Made by a program: the position numbers and the translations under genes. Positions 1 through 19,236 of a stretch of DNA of 21,047 nucleotides are shown here, piece by piece (position 1 is the first letter of the stretch; every line of letters starts with the position of its first letter). Source of the DNA: Rodentolepis nana (lineage: Eukaryota; Platyhelminthes; Cestoda; Cyclophyllidea; Hymenolepididae). Below the pieces are notes generated by a model that saw only the letters and a program-made list of their open reading frames with translations, ran no database searches and was not told the DNA's origin. Location of the stretch: NCBI GenBank assembly GCA_900617975.1, contig UZAE01000578.1:1-21047 (forward strand). The letters run 5' to 3'.

Positions 1-58
1 CGTATGAGTATACGTTGCCCAGGGTGCACCACGTGGAGGTAAGTCTATCGCACACCCC
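1..58 (-). repeat. Interspersed repeat, copy 1 (cut by window edge)
   Basis: The reverse complement of 1-58 starts GGGGTGTGCGATAGACTTAC and continues through CTCCACGTGGTGCACCCTG to a GTATACTCATACG end at the window edge. The same order of words occurs on the plus strand at 10721 onward and 20753 onward. The block ATAGACTTACCTCCACGTGG is identical between this copy (29-48, minus) and the copy at 20763-20782. Only the first part of the element is inside the window. Confidence 0.8.
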
Positions 59-9339
<9,281 letters not shown>

Positions 9340-10720
9340 AAGGCTGCTTCTTCCTCCTGCCTCGAGGTTGCCTTACCACGTTGTGCCAGTCTCATTTACT
9401 GCTCCTTCCGTACCTTATTTTCTTGCGATCTCGAACCATGGTTAATGTTGCCTCATAACATGTCATGCGCCAAGGTCGAATGAACATCCTCCATATCACT
9501 TTCACCAGAACTAACACTGTTTGTGTTTGTGTCTACTACTGTCAGTTTTAAAAAGTATGTCTGAGACATTCCTGCCTCGTGTCCCAGATGGTTTTAATCC
9601 CCTCACTCCCCCCCCCATTTCCCCGTCCTTCTGTCGACTTTCTCACAGTCGTCATTTGTTCATATGTTGCAAGATAGTGAGAAAGAGTGTAAGAAATACG
9701 TAAAGTGAATAGAAAAGCTTTAAAAATAATTATTATTTGTTTATTCATAAGGTCGGTGGAAAATAAGTAGAGATTTCGATTTAGAGTTCTGAATCGTAGC
9801 ATGTCCATTTATGCGATCAGTTGGATCACGACTGTAGTTGGGGGAAATGGGGAAAGGGTCATTTGGTTGTCTAACGAAAGTGGCTTTAAAGTACATACTA
9901 GTAATTACAGTGCCCTCATAAGTTGAGAGGGGGGGGGGAGGGAGGTAAGACGTAACTGCTTTATAATCGGAACATTACTGTACTGAGTAGTTCCCACTTG
10001 ACTTCCAAAAGGGTGGTTATCCCCCACTTGATTGTCCACATGGCAGTATTGATTAAAGGGTAATTGATAAACTTTTCATTATTTATTTTCTAAGATAGCT
10101 TGAATCGAAATTTTCCTCTTAAGTTTTCTCAATTGAACGCTAAACCAAATCAGTAGACTATTCCATCTAGCGGAAGCAGATGTGTTTACGTAAGTTATCG
10201 TAAGCTTCATAAGGCGTGACAATGGTTTGGTAAAATTAAATGTAGCCGCATAAATACTACTGTTAGTAAATAAGTAGGATGGAATATATATGCTGCAAGC
10301 GTGTATATTATTAACACAGATATGCTTAGAACAAAAATTACATTTAATAGTTTGCAGCAAACAATCTTATGCAAAGTTCAGCAATGAATTGATATTTGTG
10401 TGCGATAATTATGCATTGAATTTAGTCACTTGATAATCACGAAGGTGTGACTTGGGCCAATTCACAATACTTGCGTCATCTAAGTTTGAATTTTTTCCGT
10501 GTTTTATTAGATTTTCTGTTGATTACTACACTTTTAAAAGCAGAATTGTAGTTTTCATGAAAGATCTGTTTTGATATCGTTTGGATAATTGTTGATGCAG
10601 ATTTAATGTTCAGTGGATCGCACGACCTTATTTCATGGCAAATTTGAAAATGTTACTTCTTGGGCGGTTCTATTTACTAATTAAGGTTTCACTTTCAAGA
10701 GCTCTTATATCTCTCGAATA
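9340..10720. other. Kinesin 3' UTR and intergenic spacer
   Basis: The region after the kinesin stop is pyrimidine-rich for about 300 nt, as expected for a 3' UTR, and then becomes AT-rich spacer. It contains a run of nine C at 9608-9616 and ten G at 9929-9938. Short ORFs on both strands have no recognisable protein content. No RNA gene was seen. Confidence 0.5.
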
Positions 10721-11086
10721 GGGGTGTGCGATGGACTTATCTCCGCGTGGTGCACCCTGACCAATGTATACTCAAGCGGCAAAAAAGTCGATAACTGGAA
10801 GTTGACTTCTCAATTCAAACTACCCTCACCCCATTGTATGTCATATTCGACTACTTACACAGTACTCATCTTACCTTTGTTCTACCTTTGTGTCTGTTTA
10901 AACTACCCTCACCCCATTGTATGTCATATTCGACTACTTACACAGTACTCATCTTACCATTTCTCGGCATTTGTGACTGCCTGTCTCTTTTACATCCGTG
11001 AATCACTCTTCTATTCCCTTTCTCGAATTTGTCACACCTTGACGTTCCTTCCTTCTGTGAAACCCGAAGGCTAATGATAAATATCA
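10721..11086 (+). repeat. Interspersed repeat, copy 2 (full, with internal duplication)
   Basis: This is the only copy with both ends visible. It starts GGGGTGTGCGATGGACTTAT and ends near GGCTAATGATAAATATCA. It shares with the copy at 20753 the 5' block, the words CGGCAAAAAAGTC and GTTGACTTCT, CAGTACTCA, TTTACATC, AATCACTCTTCT, GATGTTCCTTCC (GACGTTCCTTCC here) and the 3' word GGCTAATGATAA. Without the 83-bp internal duplication the unit would be about 283 bp. I see no terminal inverted repeat, no convincing tRNA-type A/B boxes and no clear target-site duplication, so it is an unclassified short non-coding element. The 116-codon ORF through it is not a gene. Confidence 0.85.
10817..10958 (+). 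repeat. 59-bp direct duplication inside repeat copy 2
   Basis: The 59 bases at 10817-10875, beginning AAACTACCCTCACCCCATTG and ending CATCTTACC, recur without a visible mismatch at 10900-10958, an offset of 83 bp. The 24-bp spacer (10876-10899) resembles the sequence after the single block in the copy at 20753. The duplication is therefore specific to this copy and recent, since the two halves have not diverged. Confidence 0.95.
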
Positions 11087-12031
11087 ATACGCCTGCCATT
11101 TGAAATAAATAAATATCACTCGAATAATATCGCCATTTTGCATACTTGATTAAAATGATCAGCGTCTAATAGGCTCATTATAATAATTTAAATGAGTGCA
11201 ATCAATATTGGCTGGTTAGATTGCAAGTACGGTTCCACAAATACAAAATATAATGTTTATTTTAGACTACTTCAGAAGTTTTAAGGGGTTAATATACGAA
11301 CCCACAAAGTGCCATTTTAATAGTGTCTTACGAATTTACCATTTTAGACATTGACTGAGAATAGCCAAGGAGAACGTATCGTAGGTGGTAAATCAAATTT
11401 TATAATTGGGCCGAAACTGTACACGGATAGGGTTGACTAAACCCCATCAACCTCTGTGGCGAAATCCCCCCAAAATGTGCAATTTATCTCGGAATAAGCT
11501 AAGCTATCTCAAATCTATCGAGGAAATAGAACGTATGGTGTTAATACGATACAGCCTGGTCGTGTTGCTACCAAACAGCCTAGTAGTTAAAGTACGATTA
11601 ATTCTGCGCTACGTTTGTGGGGACAATTGATTGGCGGTTGGGTAAGAGGCCTCTGCACTCAGCCGAGGATACACTTGAACACTTCTCAGATTCTGCCAAT
11701 CATCTACTTGTACGAAATCCTCCCATCCCCTTAAAGAAGTGCGCACTCTCTTTATGGCATAAAATGATTGTTTTTAGAAGGGTAATAAAAGCAAGCAGTT
11801 ACACGCTATTCATACTGCCAAGCAGAAGTTTTGTTTTATGGAGGTGGGTAGTGAGAATGATGGAGTATGATTCCCGAAAAAAAGGAAAAAAACAATACTG
11901 AAGGGGTCTTTTTGGTGACGAATGGGAGGTGTGTATGGCTCGATGCAGAAAAAGAATACATGTGCACGAATTAGCAATCGATACACAATAAAAGAACTCA
12001 AATTAGACCGGTGAAAAAGGTGACCTTCTCC
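11087..12031. other. Intergenic spacer between convergent genes
   Basis: An AT-rich stretch just after the repeat holds AATAAATAAA at about 11104. It is followed by a GC-richer segment (about 11400-11760) with two short overlapping ORFs but no recognisable domain. The proximal part (from 12031 downward) should be the 3' UTR of the minus-strand SERINC gene. No canonical poly(A) hexamer for that strand is close to the stop. Confidence 0.45.
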
Positions 12032-12352
12032 CTAAGTAAAGTCTCTATTGGGGCAGAGAAGTGGAGCAACGAGGGTCCAGATGTAAATCAATGCGCAGAC
12101 CCAAGAACTGACCGCCTTAATCCAGAAGCTGGCATGATTGGCAGAGAGTATGCCAGTACGAGTGTCGGGGGAATACCAATTTGTGATGGACATCATCACA
12201 AAGAAGGTTGCAAGAAACATCATGAAGTGGAACATTGCATAACTATATGCAACACTATCCTTTTCATTGTCCCAAACTGTCTGGCCATCCTGGTCGTAAG
12301 CCGATGTGCCGAATCTACTTGAAGAAGCTGCACCTGTTGAGTCAATATTTCC
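12032..12352 (-). CDS. SERINC: SERINC gene A, exon 3 (C-terminal 106 residues and stop)
   Basis: The acceptor is TTTTCTAG ending at 12353 (the exon starts GGAAATATT) and TAG is at 12034-12032. The peptide starts GNIDSTGAASSSRFGTSAYD, the variable cytoplasmic loop. It then has QTVWDNEKDSVAYSYAMFHF, the conserved (V/A)DNE(K/R)D..YSY.FFHF-type block, two membrane helices (FMMFLATFFVMMSITNW and ASFWIKAVSSWVCALIYIW), and TLVAPLLCPNRDFT. The phase-0 junction with exon 2 (LTFS|GNID) needs no further exon. Confidence 0.93.
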   Translation of the reverse strand, partial: GNIDSTGAASSSRFGTSAYDQDGQTVWDNEKDSVAYSYAMFHFMMFLATFFVMMSITNWYSPDTRTGILSANHASFWIKAVSSWVCALIYIWTLVAPLLCPNRDFT

Positions 12353-15300
12353 CTAGAAAATCAGGAGATTCATTAATGAATTATGAACGAATAAATTCAC
12401 CCTACTGAAATAGGCATAAGCACACCCATAAAAATCAATATTTTGTGAGAAGATCATTGTTAGAAAGCATCAAAGTATTATCAGTTACGAATGAAAAAGT
12501 TTTGGTAATCAGCTGGTTAGCAAAAGCAAAAAATCGGATAAAAATTTGAGAATAGTAGGGATAAATAGTGACCCTTACTTGAAAATAATAAATACTCAGA
12601 GTGGGAAAGAGAGCGGGGATGAGAATTCTATTGCAATTCCATCGGATGAAACCATTAATAACATGAGAAAAGTATACAATAATTACAATTTCCCATTAGA
12701 TTTACAAGCATGAGATCGAATTGCATTAAATGTTAATTAATAATTCAAACTAATCATGTATGGGTTAAATTGATCATCAGCTATAGACTCATCGGCAGAA
12801 ACAGTGAATGGAATGAGCAAGCTCACTGGTTAAGTAAAAATAATAAGGGAGAGGGAGGGGAGAGGAATGAGGGAATTCGAGTTTTTTTCATCAGATGTGA
12901 TCCTTGATGAAAGCTCTTTACTCAAGCCAATTGTCAGAAAAGGCTTTTCAAAATGGGTCTAGAAGCTCTCGATGGTTAAAGAGAAGTATGGATGAAAGCA
13001 GGTAGTTGGCTTTCAGGGCGTGGATTACTCAAACATCAATTTAGATCCTTCCAAAATGAAAACTATTTGCAATCTACTGCACAAAGAAGGAGCAATTCCT
13101 CGTGTGTTAGGAAGAGCTAACAGGCTAGAAAATGAGCAAAAAAGGGAATGCGGTGTACTCAATTGCTACAAATACTTACGCGGATAGTAATGGTAAAATG
13201 ATATGACACTTTGCCAACACTATAAACACAATTTGATCATGTATACGAATTTTGGGCACCTTTCTAGTAGCCCTCGACATTTGTTTAAAGTTATTTGAAA
13301 TGTCTACTCAATTAAATCAGTAGTGCAACATTTTAACATCACTTCGTTGGTCAGAATTAAGCGTAAACCAAAATACCGTTCTATAAGGGACTAGAAATTT
13401 CACTTAACAAAGCCAGATAACCCTTTTTAACTAATGAGAAGTAGGCACGAATTTCCACTCTGTTCAACCTCTGTTTTATTGACCTCCAGTGCTCCCAAGG
13501 CCTCCTAATTATTGCTACGGGTTGATGACAAGTGACGAATTGGGTAATGGTAAGGAACTCGAATAGTAATAGCAAAAACTGAAATTAGAATTTCCGCAAA
13601 CAAATCATTTATAAACTGTATCAAAAACACACCAATCGGAATACAATTGGTGATCAAATCACATATTCGCCAGTTTACAAAGTGGGCGTTCACATTCGAG
13701 TTGAAACTTATCGCATGTTGGAGCCTGTTTGAAAGCGCTGAATCGCAAAAGGTTAATATATTCGCAAATACACTTACTTACTAATCAAACAAACTACATT
13801 TTGGAACGTGAATGTGAAGTCTGAATGTTCCGACCTCGAAGTCAGGGACTTCTTTTACGTTCAAGTTGCGATTTATACCGATCGCCAAAACGCTTCTACC
13901 AAGATTGATGATTAGCTTTTAGGCTGGAAATATGCCAGGTGTATGAGGCCATCAAGAACTAAGATTTGAAGCGAACTTTATCACAATCAGGCACTTTTCA
14001 TTTTGGTAGGCAAATAAAACCTTGCAAGATTGATTAGTGATATGTAACTCCCAGTGAGGTAAAGCCACAAATAACTTTCGTTTGCTAACATACAGGCTTC
14101 CCTACCGGAATTGGCCAGTTAACAACTTCTCATATGATTAAATCACTTCAATGAACGGCACCCAGCATTAAAATAATACGTCACCTTCAAATGAATAACA
14201 AGAGTGTCAAATAGGTAAACCATCGATTGGGCTCAAACGTCGATTAGTCTCTCACGTAACGAACAAGTAGAATAATAGCCACAAATAAAGAATAGCACTT
14301 CATTCGGATTGGCAACTCGAATAAAGCATTAGCATGGCCTGGTTGCGTTACAATTCAGTAAATATAGTACGTAAAATAGGCACACAAAAGGCATTAGTCA
14401 AATCTGTTTCAAATAAACTCACCGACAGTGGAATTGGCTGAAATGAATAAACATGCAAACCGATCAAATGCTAATTAATAAACAAAGGAAAACGCTTTTT
14501 AAGGCTATTTCATAAAAAATGGAATGAGCTAAAGCTGAAAACGATATCACATGCTTCAATTAGTCTCCAGTTATAGTTTGAAAACGGGTGTGAAATTTGG
14601 ACAAACAATGTGTTGAATCTTCTCCCAATGTGACTAAAAGAACTTTAACGACTTTAAAACCATACAGCAATCGACACATTTACAAATGAAAAGCTATTTT
14701 TGGAGTTTATAAGACGGAGCTTAAAGAGACACGGGTACTGTCAAAAATTAGCACAAGCCACTAACACGCAGAGCCTAGCATTTTTCACTGTCAATACCTA
14801 CCACTTTTCTCACTATATATGGCATACTGTGAGCAACGTACCTAACTGATAAATCGTGGATCATGAGGTTGATTGTCATTGGTGAACACCAAGTGACACA
14901 AATGGCCAACGACAGTGATTATAACCTAAGTCAATAGGATGGGTTGTAGAAAGCGCGTTTCTCATAATCTTCATCGAGCCTGTTAAAACAATAGCGACAG
15001 TATACATTCTAGGGGAAGTGACTTGACAATGAGGTGATCACATGATCACATTAAGCGTATTGGAATCGAAACGAGTAGGCAAGTGAAACAGGACACTATG
15101 TTTCGGGCTCGATGGACGCATTTTCACTAAATACTCAGTTCATTAGCAAAGTCTCAATGAAATTGAGTGCTCATATAGTGGCTCCACTTACCATCTTCTT
15201 CCTAAGATCCAAACACCACAACTTAGTGCATGTCTAAACCTAGCAGGATTTGGCTAACAAACACGAATCAACAGGAACATAACACAAATCGAAATTACTC

Positions 15301-17409
15301 GCAAACATGCACGAATAATCAGCACATGCTTCAGTGAAATAGCTTAAAAGTCTAAACTTAAATTCAGCTGGGTTTCGAAAAAACCTCACAACAACAACAA
15401 CAACAACAAAAAATGAGGAAAAATTACACGAAACAGGTAGATTCCCGACGACACTCAGCATCAGGAATAGACTTACAGAAAACGTGAGACGCCCAACTTT
15501 GTCGTGCGTGGAGTTACGAATGCAAGAGTAGACAACAGAGCAGAGGAGAATGATGAGAGAGACACAAGTTTGCCAGCCGAAGTTCAAATCAGCCGAGACA
15601 ACCTCGATGGTTGTGCCGTTCTCATACGTGATGGTCGTATTGATCGTGCGCAAAGTGGGATTGCACTTGACATCAGGGATATTAACCAAGGCGGACCAAG
15701 TTAAGTACATGATGTAGGCGGAAATAAATGATGACTACAAATGAGACATCAAATAAGATTAGGGCAAATCAGGAATTTAATACCATTAAAAGGAAATGAC
15801 TAGGCCACTTCGTACCAAGAAAGACTTTCATTCAAGGACCAAACACACCTAATTTTATTTTTTTCGAATTCTAAAATCATCATCATATTTCTAAACAGAC
15901 ATTTCGGTCACCGACTACAAACTGAATTGACTGCTTTGCTATTTCTCAATCACGGTTGACTAGGAAAGGATTCAAACATTATGTATTAGGAATATAAAGT
16001 CGATGCTTTCCCGAAGTTTGCAAATTAAACGAAGCCACATCATGCGGAGGTTGATTGAAAAGGCGATCATAGCTAATTTCCAAAAATAGTAAATTGACAC
16101 CGAGTTGGGGATAAATTTTATCCCATAATTTTGGATAAAATGAAGAAAATGAGATAAAACGAAGACAGCTGCCTTAGTTACTTAAACGATGAGAAATGCA
16201 TTTTAGTATACCAACTTACTTCGCAAAAGTTCCCTTCACATCTGTATTTTGGGTGACTTTCAACAAAGTATTTGAAAAGGTAAAGCAACCAACTCACTCA
16301 TAAGTTCCTTGAAAGATATTATATGCATACTTTGCCCAAAAAATTTTTCAGTTTTATTCGAATGAAAAATTTCCACCCGAAAACAATAAAGTAACAATTG
16401 AAAAGGCGGTTTCAAAGTGTCATAGTGCAAATAAGAATTTAAAACCAAAAGACTTATTAATTCTACTAATTTAAAGAAATCGAAATAACAAAAACGGAAT
16501 ACTAAATACTACAAAAATAGATCCACAATAAAATGAGTAATGAAAATAGATACATCTGTGAAAATTTTATGCAATATGGAAAAAGTTAGGTTAAATCCCA
16601 ACTAGGAATAGAACCAAAGCATGAATTAAAGAACCAACCTGAAGTAGACCTGAAGTGGGTAGCTTATCTTGCACCGAAGGAAGAATGGAAATGATACTGA
16701 AGATAACGCAGAGGAACAAATTGATGCTGACTAGAATTTTGCCAAAATGACAAGTTGGTCCAGATGCGAAGTAGACATAAAAGCAGACAATTGCTGCAAT
16801 CGTAATGGAGTAAAACATGATAGTGAGAAATACGACTCCAGAAGCGTAAAGTCTGTTTCCAGTTTCTTCATAAGCTGATTTAAGCCTTTCATTCAAAGAA
16901 TGCGCAAAATCAATCAAAAGAATCAATTGCACGAAAGTGAAAACAAATGCCCCAATTAGACCGAAGATTCTCCAAACATAAAGGAATTGAGGATCACGGA
17001 TAAAGAAGGCGCCAACCATGAGGCCAATTATTGCAAGAATCTTGAAGAACCAAAAACCATTATGGATCCTAGCTCGGAAATCAGCGGACGTTTGCACTCG
17101 GATCGTAAATAGGAAGAAAACAAAGAAAAAGATCACCAGAGAAAAGCACATCCTATAAACGGCCCCATAACCAGTAATAAGATGACAAAAGTCATCGTCA
17201 GTACCCGGACATAGTGTTGGTATCTTTTGCAAAAGATTTTCGATTTTAGGGATTAAACAAATAGAGGAGAATATCATAACAGTGAGCAAGATTGCGGAGT
17301 AAAATAGCCTTGTTGATGTAGAGCTTCTACACGATGGTAAACATTTGCAGCACAAGCTCGCCGCTGCATCGCAGAAACAACAGGCCACACAGGAGAGCAA
17401 GCAACCCAT
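12032..17409 (-). CDS. SERINC: SERINC family protein (serine incorporator / TMS-TDE1), complete, three exons
   Basis: SERINC proteins are multi-pass membrane proteins first proposed to help load serine into phosphatidylserine and sphingolipids, and later linked to lipid scrambling. The exons 17409-16639, 15734-15477 and 12352-12032 join in phase 0 at both junctions and encode 257 + 86 + 106 = 449 residues, the usual length of the family. The start gives MGCLLSCVACCFCDAAASLC, the typical short cysteine-rich N-terminus, and the end is WTLVAP...RDFT, the typical C-terminus (vertebrate members end WTLVAP...NRDF). About ten hydrophobic segments are visible. The gene is convergent with the kinesin and in tandem with a second SERINC gene to its right. 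Intron 1 is 904 bp and intron 2 is 3124 bp. Confidence 0.94.
12353..15476 (-). other. Intron 2 of SERINC gene A (3.1 kb)
   Basis: The intron is bounded by GTAAGT (15476) and TTTTCTAG (12353). It is AT-rich with no recognisable exon, mobile-element protein or RNA gene on either strand. It includes a (CAA)7 microsatellite at 15389-15409 and purine-rich DNA around 12838-12872. Confidence 0.7.
15389..15409 (+). repeat. (CAA)7 microsatellite
   Basis: Seven perfect CAA units, equal to (GTT)n in the sense of the SERINC gene, about 65 nt downstream of the exon 2 donor. Likely length-polymorphic. Confidence 0.95.
15477..15734 (-). CDS. SERINC: SERINC gene A, exon 2 (residues 258-343)
   Basis: The acceptor is TTTGTAG ending at 15735 and the donor is TCT|GTAAGT at 15476. 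The peptide SSFISAYIMYLTWSALVNIP then DVKCNPTL is the most conserved SERINC signature (YLTWSA..N.P...CNP). Two N-glycosylation sequons follow in the predicted luminal loop (INTT, ENGT). A hydrophobic helix, WQTCVSLIILLCSVVYSC, and THDKVGRLTFS end the exon. The ORF continues past the donor into a GTT-repeat, which is intronic. Confidence 0.94.
15735..16638 (-). other. Intron 1 of SERINC gene A (904 bp)
   Basis: The intron is bounded by GTTGGT (16638) and TTTGTAG (15735). It is AT-rich and contains an overlapping hairpin cluster at 16108-16141. No coding content was recognised. Confidence 0.75.
16639..17409 (-). CDS. SERINC: SERINC gene A, exon 1 (N-terminal 257 residues)
   Basis: The ATG at 17409-17407 opens a frame with nine cysteines in the first 27 residues. 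Hydrophobic segments lie at about residues 34-54, 86-105, 119-136, 144-167, 190-213 and 225-243. Family-typical words include RLFYSAILL, FRARIHNGFWFFK, FVQLILLIDFAH and SILPSVQDKLPTSGLLQ. The exon ends at CAG (16641-16639) followed by GTTGGT, a weaker donor than the others in the window; the join LLQ|SSFIS matches the family consensus. Reading through would add only 15 residues before a stop at 16591. A possible AG for a 5' UTR intron or leader trans-splicing lies at 17436-17435, 25 nt before the ATG. Confidence 0.95.
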
Positions 17410-18921
17410 TTAGAATAAATATGTTTGGATTTTACTGAGGTTTATAATACTAAATGTGAGTTAAATAAATCTATCGCCAATAATGAACGCAAGGTCGATT
17501 GGTGTTTAATACCGCAGGTAACTAAAACATGCATGGATTAGCTTTTTTCTTTTTCTAATTTAGTTTTTTATTATAATAAGTCCATATCGGTTATTCTTTG
17601 ATAGAATTGTTTTAAGTTGCTGGGGATTTCGGTTTTCATATTGTCATTGTCACAGTGGCATTTATGAAAAAATTATGCCTAATTAATAGTTTCAAAACGG
17701 CCCTCTTTTGCATGTAATAATAAAAGAACACTATGCAATTTAATAATCCATTAACGCATCGTATTGTTCAAGCAAGGCGCACAACCCTTATTTTTTGATT
17801 TTTGGTTTGATGATTATCTTTGCTTCAGTAAGACATATGGCTTTACACATTACCCAAAACTCACTAAATAAATATAGAAATTTATTATATTCATGTTATT
17901 CTTAAAATGGCTAACTAATATTTTTCTAAATTATTTTGTTCTTTAGATCACTATTAATTTTGAATTTTTTTTCAGAAAATTCTTGTTAGTTTATTGATGA
18001 CTGATCCTGTGACTATTGTACGCCTTTCAACCTGACTCTTATGTGTTGTTAAACCTTAAATTCTTGCTTATTTTGAACTAGTTTTACAATAATTCAATAG
18101 TAATATTTAAAGCTGTAATATTTCTTCATACCGAACAGAGCCCCATTCTCAAATTAATCCGTGTAACTTGATGAGTATTGCAGCATGAATTAGCCTTTAC
18201 TTATGTTCAAAATCACTTTGCCACGAAACCCTTGACAGGAATGACTTCCGGAGTTAGCCACTCTGTCTTAAAGACATTGGGAAGCTGACCTGTGACGTGG
18301 AATACTTTCATTTTTGCTATGTGCTCCCTTTGAGAGGTATTGACCTGGAGCTTAATAATTACATCCTGTTTGAGCACTTAGACTCTGTACCATCTATTGA
18401 TCGTTGATTGGTAGAGAGGTTTCTGCACTTGTGATACCGGTTGCGATTGGCATACCGTTGTCTAGCCTGGCTTTCACTCCAAAATTTAATTTTCCCCCTT
18501 AGCCCTCATATATTTGAAAAAGCACGGTATTACTCAAATTGTTTGAATAAATTGATCATGCTCTAAGCCCGATGCTGGTCACATTGCTTAAAATTGTGAT
18601 GTGCGTCGGAATTATGATTTGAGCTCTCTATACAAAATGCAAAGTTGTCTGAGATAACTTCCGAGGGAAGAAAGATTTTACTATGTAATCAAGATGATAT
18701 TTGCAAAACGATCTGAATGCATTTAATACCATATGGTAGAAAACAAATAATGATATTAGTGCTCCTATATAAGGATATACATTTCTAAAGCACATACAAA
18801 TCGCGAATTACAGGAACAAATTCTGCAGGATAACGTAAAATAACAGAATATAATTGTTCAGAAAATTAATAACATTTAGATTTAGGTCTGAGATTTAAAA
18901 ATATGCCAACCAAATAGGAGT
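17410..18921. other. Spacer between the two SERINC genes
   Basis: This stretch must hold the 5' flank and promoter of SERINC gene A and the 3' UTR of gene B. It is strongly AT-rich up to about 18150, then more balanced to about 18560, with no recognisable peptide. ATTAAA on the minus strand near 18720-18725, about 200 nt past the gene B stop, is a possible poly(A) signal. No promoter motif could be assigned with confidence. Confidence 0.5.
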
Positions 18922-19236
18922 TTAGGAGAAATCACGATCTGGAAACATAGAAGGTGCAACAAGCGTCCACGTGTAGAGTGCTGCACAAAACCAAGAGCTG
19001 ACCGCTTTGATCCAGAAACTTGCAAGACTAACATGAAGTATACCAGTAACCTGGTTAGGTTCTAACCAGTTTGTGATTGACATCATCACAAAGAGGGTTG
19101 CAAGGAACATCATGAAGTGGAACATTGCATAACTATATGCAACACCGTCCTTTTCATTGTCCCAAACTGTCTGACCACCACGTCCACTTGTCTCACCAGC
19201 TCCTGCTTCTGCTGCATTTGAAGTGTCCATTCCGCC
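18922..19236 (-). CDS. SERINC: SERINC gene B, last coding exon (5' part outside window)
   Basis: The exon starts after CTTCTAG (AG at 19238-19237) and ends with TAA at 18924-18922, giving 104 codons. It begins GGMDTSNAAEAGAGETSG, then has QTVWDNEKDGVAYSYAMFHF, helices FMMFLATLFVMMSITNW and ASFWIKAVSSWFCAALYTW, and TLVAPSMFPDRDFS. It is clearly paralogous to exon 3 of gene A, with the acceptor at the same place and the same phase. The methionine at 19230 is internal and is not a start. No matching middle exon (YLTWSA signature) was seen up to 21047, so the intron before it is longer than 1.8 kb. The frame is intact, which argues for a working gene. Confidence 0.9.
   Translation of the reverse strand, partial: GGMDTSNAAEAGAGETSGRGGQTVWDNEKDGVAYSYAMFHFMMFLATLFVMMSITNWLEPNQVTGILHVSLASFWIKAVSSWFCAALYTWTLVAPSMFPDRDFS

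Noticed and set aside
10724..11074. 116-codon ORF through repeat copy 2
   Set aside because: It depends on the copy-specific duplication and is not preserved in copy 3, so the repeat is non-coding.
11071..11086. CTAATGATAAATATCA at the repeat end as a hammerhead ribozyme core
   Set aside because: It lacks the CUGANGA core and a matching GAAA segment with flanking stems.
10721..11086. Repeat as a solo LTR (TG...CA ends)
   Set aside because: TG and CA can be found near the ends, but there is no target-site duplication, and copy 3 has TATG at the start; the evidence is too weak.
11406..11901. Two overlapping short plus-strand ORFs in the intergenic spacer
   Set aside because: They have no recognisable domain, no splice context and no resemblance to a transposase or reverse transcriptase. 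A decayed gene cannot be excluded.
12011..12322. 103-codon plus-strand ORF
   Set aside because: It is antisense to the SERINC gene A last exon; the minus strand holds the recognisable protein with splice sites.
15504..15704. 66-codon plus-strand ORF
   Set aside because: It is antisense to SERINC exon 2, which has strong homology on the minus strand.
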